From Pseudomonadota bacterium (GTDB lineage Bacteria > Pseudomonadota > Gammaproteobacteria > Xanthomonadales > Xanthomonadaceae): a DNA stretch of 64,000 nt. Numbering within the stretch: the stretch's first letter is position 1; each line of letters starts with the position of its first letter. The position numbers were made by a program, and so were the translations under genes. The DNA is taken from contig JAFEBV010000036.1 in assembly GCA_018242485.1 (NCBI GenBank), positions 36,093 to 100,092 on the forward strand. Direction: 5' to 3'. This document shows positions 62,293 to 64,000 of this stretch, in pieces. The notes beneath the pieces were generated by a model. The model saw nothing but the letters and a program-made list of their open reading frames with translations. It had not been told where the DNA came from and did not search any database.

Positions 62293-62613
62293 ATGACCGC
62301 TGTCGTCGCCACCCCCGCCCGCCTCGGCGGAACCATCACCCTTGATGTACTGCGCGATAACGTGCTGCGCGAGGCAGGCTGGATTTTGATGGGCGGATCG
62401 GCGCAGTTCCGTCACGGCGCGCTGTCCGCATTGCGTTGGAACCTGAACCGCCTGTCGGAATTCGATGTGGATGAAAAGCTGCTGCGCGTGGCTGACCTGC
62501 TCGATGCGCGCGCCACGGCCATCGCCCGGCACGACGCCAACGAGCCGGTGGCGATTCTGGCTCTGCAGCGTTCGCTGGAGGATTTCCAGCGATGTCTGGC
62601 CAACCGATGCTGA
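62293..62613 (+). CDS. Small uncharacterised protein
   Basis: 106 residues, ATG 62293 preceded by GGAG. Helical, with ITLDVLRDNVLREAGWILMGG at the start and LRVADLLDARATAIARHD later. No membrane segment or metal-binding motif. Family not recognised. Convergent with the cyanophycinase gene; 140-base gap between them. Confidence 0.65.
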   Translation: MTAVVATPARLGGTITLDVLRDNVLREAGWILMGGSAQFRHGALSALRWNLNRLSEFDVDEKLLRVADLLDARATAIARHDANEPVAILALQRSLEDFQRCLANRC

Positions 62614-62753
62614 CACTCCGACGGCAGTCGAAGTCGGGTGGTCGACTCCTCGATACCCGGTCCGGATTGCCGATGATTCACCCCGTCGATCCGGATTTGA
62701 ATGCGGTACCGGCGACGCTGGAATTACTGGATCTCCAGACCGCGTTCAGGCCG

Positions 62754-63590
62754 TCATCGCGCCGATCCCAGCGCCCCCGCCGACGCCTCGCGCGTGTGCA
62801 GGTTGAAGGTCGCGCCCTCGACGAGGATGTGCACCTTCAGGCCCAGCAGGCACACCGGCTGGCTCTGGCTGACGTTGGCCATCGAGGAAAACGACAGGCC
62901 GTCGGCATCGACGATGGTGACCGCGCCGCTGCCCTCGACCTCGATCACGTTGTCGGGATTGATGAAGGCGGCGGTGTCCTCGTCCAGGCCGATGCCGATG
63001 GCGAAGGGGTTGTAGGCCAGCGCGGCGACGAGGCGGCCGAGGCGGTCGCGCTGGCGGAAGTGCTGGTCGATGATGAAACGGTTGGTCAGCCCCAGCCCCG
63101 GCGCGAGGCGCACGCTGCCGGCGCGCGGCGAGGAGCCTTCCTTGCCGAAGGCGATCATGTGCTCGGACAGGATGCTGGCGCCGGCGCTGGTGCCGGCCAC
63201 GTGCACGCCGTGCGCGTTGCGCTCGCGGATCAGCTTCGCCGCCGGGGTGCCGCCGAGGATGGTGGAGATGCGCAACTGGTTGCCGCCGGTGAAGAACACG
63301 CCGTTGGCCTTCTCCAGCCGCCGCAGCACGTCCTCGCGTGCGCCGTCCTCGCGCTTGTTGATGTCCAGTGCGGTGACCTTGTGCACGTCGAGGCGGTCGA
63401 ACAGATCCTCGTACTTGCTGCCGGTGTCGGGCAGGCGGCTGGCGGTGGGGATGACCACGATGTCGGCATTCTCGCCGCCGCACAGTTCCACGAAGCGCCG
63501 CAGGATCCTGCGCCGGCTCTGCTTGTCCTCGGCGCCGCCGATGGGGACGATCCAGCCGCGCTGGCCGCCGTCGGGAATCCTGCTGGGCAT
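62754..63590 (-). CDS. cphB: Cyanophycinase
   Basis: 278 residues. Serine peptidase (S51 family) that releases beta-Asp-Arg dipeptides from cyanophycin. Catalytic Ser135 in GTSAGAS, preceded by VFFTGGNQLRI; IIDQHFRQRDRLGRLVAAL and GIGLDEDTA match the family. Intracellular form (no signal peptide). No cyanophycin synthetase gene is within the window on the left; the region to the right is unseen. Confidence 0.93.
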   Translation of the reverse strand: MPSRIPDGGQRGWIVPIGGAEDKQSRRRILRRFVELCGGENADIVVIPTASRLPDTGSKYEDLFDRLDVHKVTALDINKREDGAREDVLRRLEKANGVFFTGGNQLRISTILGGTPAAKLIRERNAHGVHVAGTSAGASILSEHMIAFGKEGSSPRAGSVRLAPGLGLTNRFIIDQHFRQRDRLGRLVAALAYNPFAIGIGLDEDTAAFINPDNVIEVEGSGAVTIVDADGLSFSSMANVSQSQPVCLLGLKVHILVEGATFNLHTREASAGALGSAR

Positions 63591-64000
63591 CGGGTGGGGT
63601 TTCCTTGCGTGGTTTGCGTGCGCGGAAAGCTACCACGACCGGGGCGGTCGTGGTTGTGATGGGGGCTGGTATTGCGTGATGAGTGTCGAGGTTTTCCCTC
63701 ATCCGCCCTACGGGCACCTTCTCCCAAAGGGAGAAGGAATCTATCTCCTTCCCCCTTTGGGGGAAGGTGGCGCGCAGCGCCGGATGAGGGAATGCCGCTG
63801 GCACTCGCGTCATCCATCAAGCGCGCTCGATTAGTGACCAACGCATCTCCCGCACGCCACGCCGTATGATGCGGCGACCTGCCATGCTCTTCCGATTCCC
63901 CATTCCCCATTCCCCATTCCCCATTCCCCATTCCCCATTCCCCATTCCCCATTCCCCATTCCCCATTCCCCATTCCCCATTCCCCATTCCCCATTCCCCA
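63591..64000. other. Right-edge repeat region
   Basis: No gene seen. 63696-63790 is a BIME-like element (starts CCCTCATCCGCCC, ends CCGGATGAGGG, internal hairpins CTTCTCCC/GGGAGAAGG and CTTCCCCC/GGGGGAAG). 63895-64000 is a perfect heptamer microsatellite. The cyanophycinase promoter must lie in the 63591-63695 part. Confidence 0.8.
63895..64000. repeat. Perfect 7-bp microsatellite, ATTCCCC x15, running off the window
   Basis: Fifteen uninterrupted ATTCCCC units plus one base of a sixteenth. True length is unknown because it reaches the edge. Confidence 0.95.

Noticed and set aside
63230..63994. Long minus-strand frame with GNGEWGM repeats overlapping the cyanophycinase
   Set aside because: The repeats are just the heptamer microsatellite read in frame, and the frame runs across the real cyanophycinase gene.

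Overview
The window is a GC-rich (by eye well above 65%), gene-dense stretch of a bacterial chromosome. Gene content fits a gammaproteobacterium of the Xanthomonadales/Lysobacterales type: hemD-hemX-hemY, secB-gpsA, NtrB/NtrC, bacterioferritin, SixA, Mpl (diaminopimelate peptidoglycan), a short adenylate kinase, a PPi-type phosphofructokinase and a K+-independent H+-pyrophosphatase. The intergenic repeats (CCCTCATCCG-type palindromes and heptamer microsatellites) also look like that group. Genus is not assignable from sequence alone. No rRNA, tRNA, CRISPR array, transposase or prophage was recognised.

Layout. 0-5.6 kb: rlmI (cut by the left edge), an exported double aspartyl-protease/PDZ protein divergent from its probable ArsR-like regulator, then folE-tsaC. 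5.7-10.6 kb: an unknown protein and a c-di-GMP signalling pair (REC-EAL phosphodiesterase and a hybrid histidine kinase with HPt). 10.7-14.7 kb: gamma-glutamyltransferase, a 2-oxoglutarate/Fe(II) oxygenase and a Ycf46-like AAA ATPase. 15-17.2 kb: a PadR-controlled three-gene operon whose two membrane-associated products share a duplicated N-terminal module. 17.4-25.8 kb: sixA, a phospholipase-D-type lipoprotein, a DUF1232 protein, a PlsC-like acyltransferase with a YheT-like hydrolase, a TPR-sulfotransferase, a PEBP protein and a small membrane protein. 26.1-30.8 kb: a minus-strand operon of FAD dehydrogenase, FMN 2-hydroxyacid dehydrogenase and ThDP enzyme. 31.0-32.3 kb: bfr and a GST.

32.3-36.9 kb holds the most unusual system: a five-gene minus-strand operon encoding an SPFH-SHOCT protein, two zinc-ribbon/AIM24 paralogues, a double zinc-ribbon membrane protein and a small membrane protein. 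It is probably a membrane-associated scaffold or envelope-stress complex. 37.1-39.9 kb: gpsA, secB, a membrane rhodanese and a small lipoprotein. 40-46.8 kb: a thioesterase, hemDXY, a thiolase, an unknown protein carrying an in-frame repeat insertion, and a SodC-like lipoprotein that has lost two copper ligands. 46.9-52.1 kb: ntrC-ntrB, mpl, adk. 52.3-62 kb: PPi-phosphofructokinase and H+-pyrophosphatase flank an accessory block (exported proteins, CsgG-like protein, ABC transporter, DUF2975-HTH pair). 62.3-64 kb: a small unknown protein, a cyanophycinase and a perfect 7-bp microsatellite running off the right edge.

Two hairpin repeat families and several period-7 tandem repeats occupy most of the longer intergenic gaps. 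One hairpin repeat sits inside a reading frame, and one heptamer tract forms the C-terminus of HemY.
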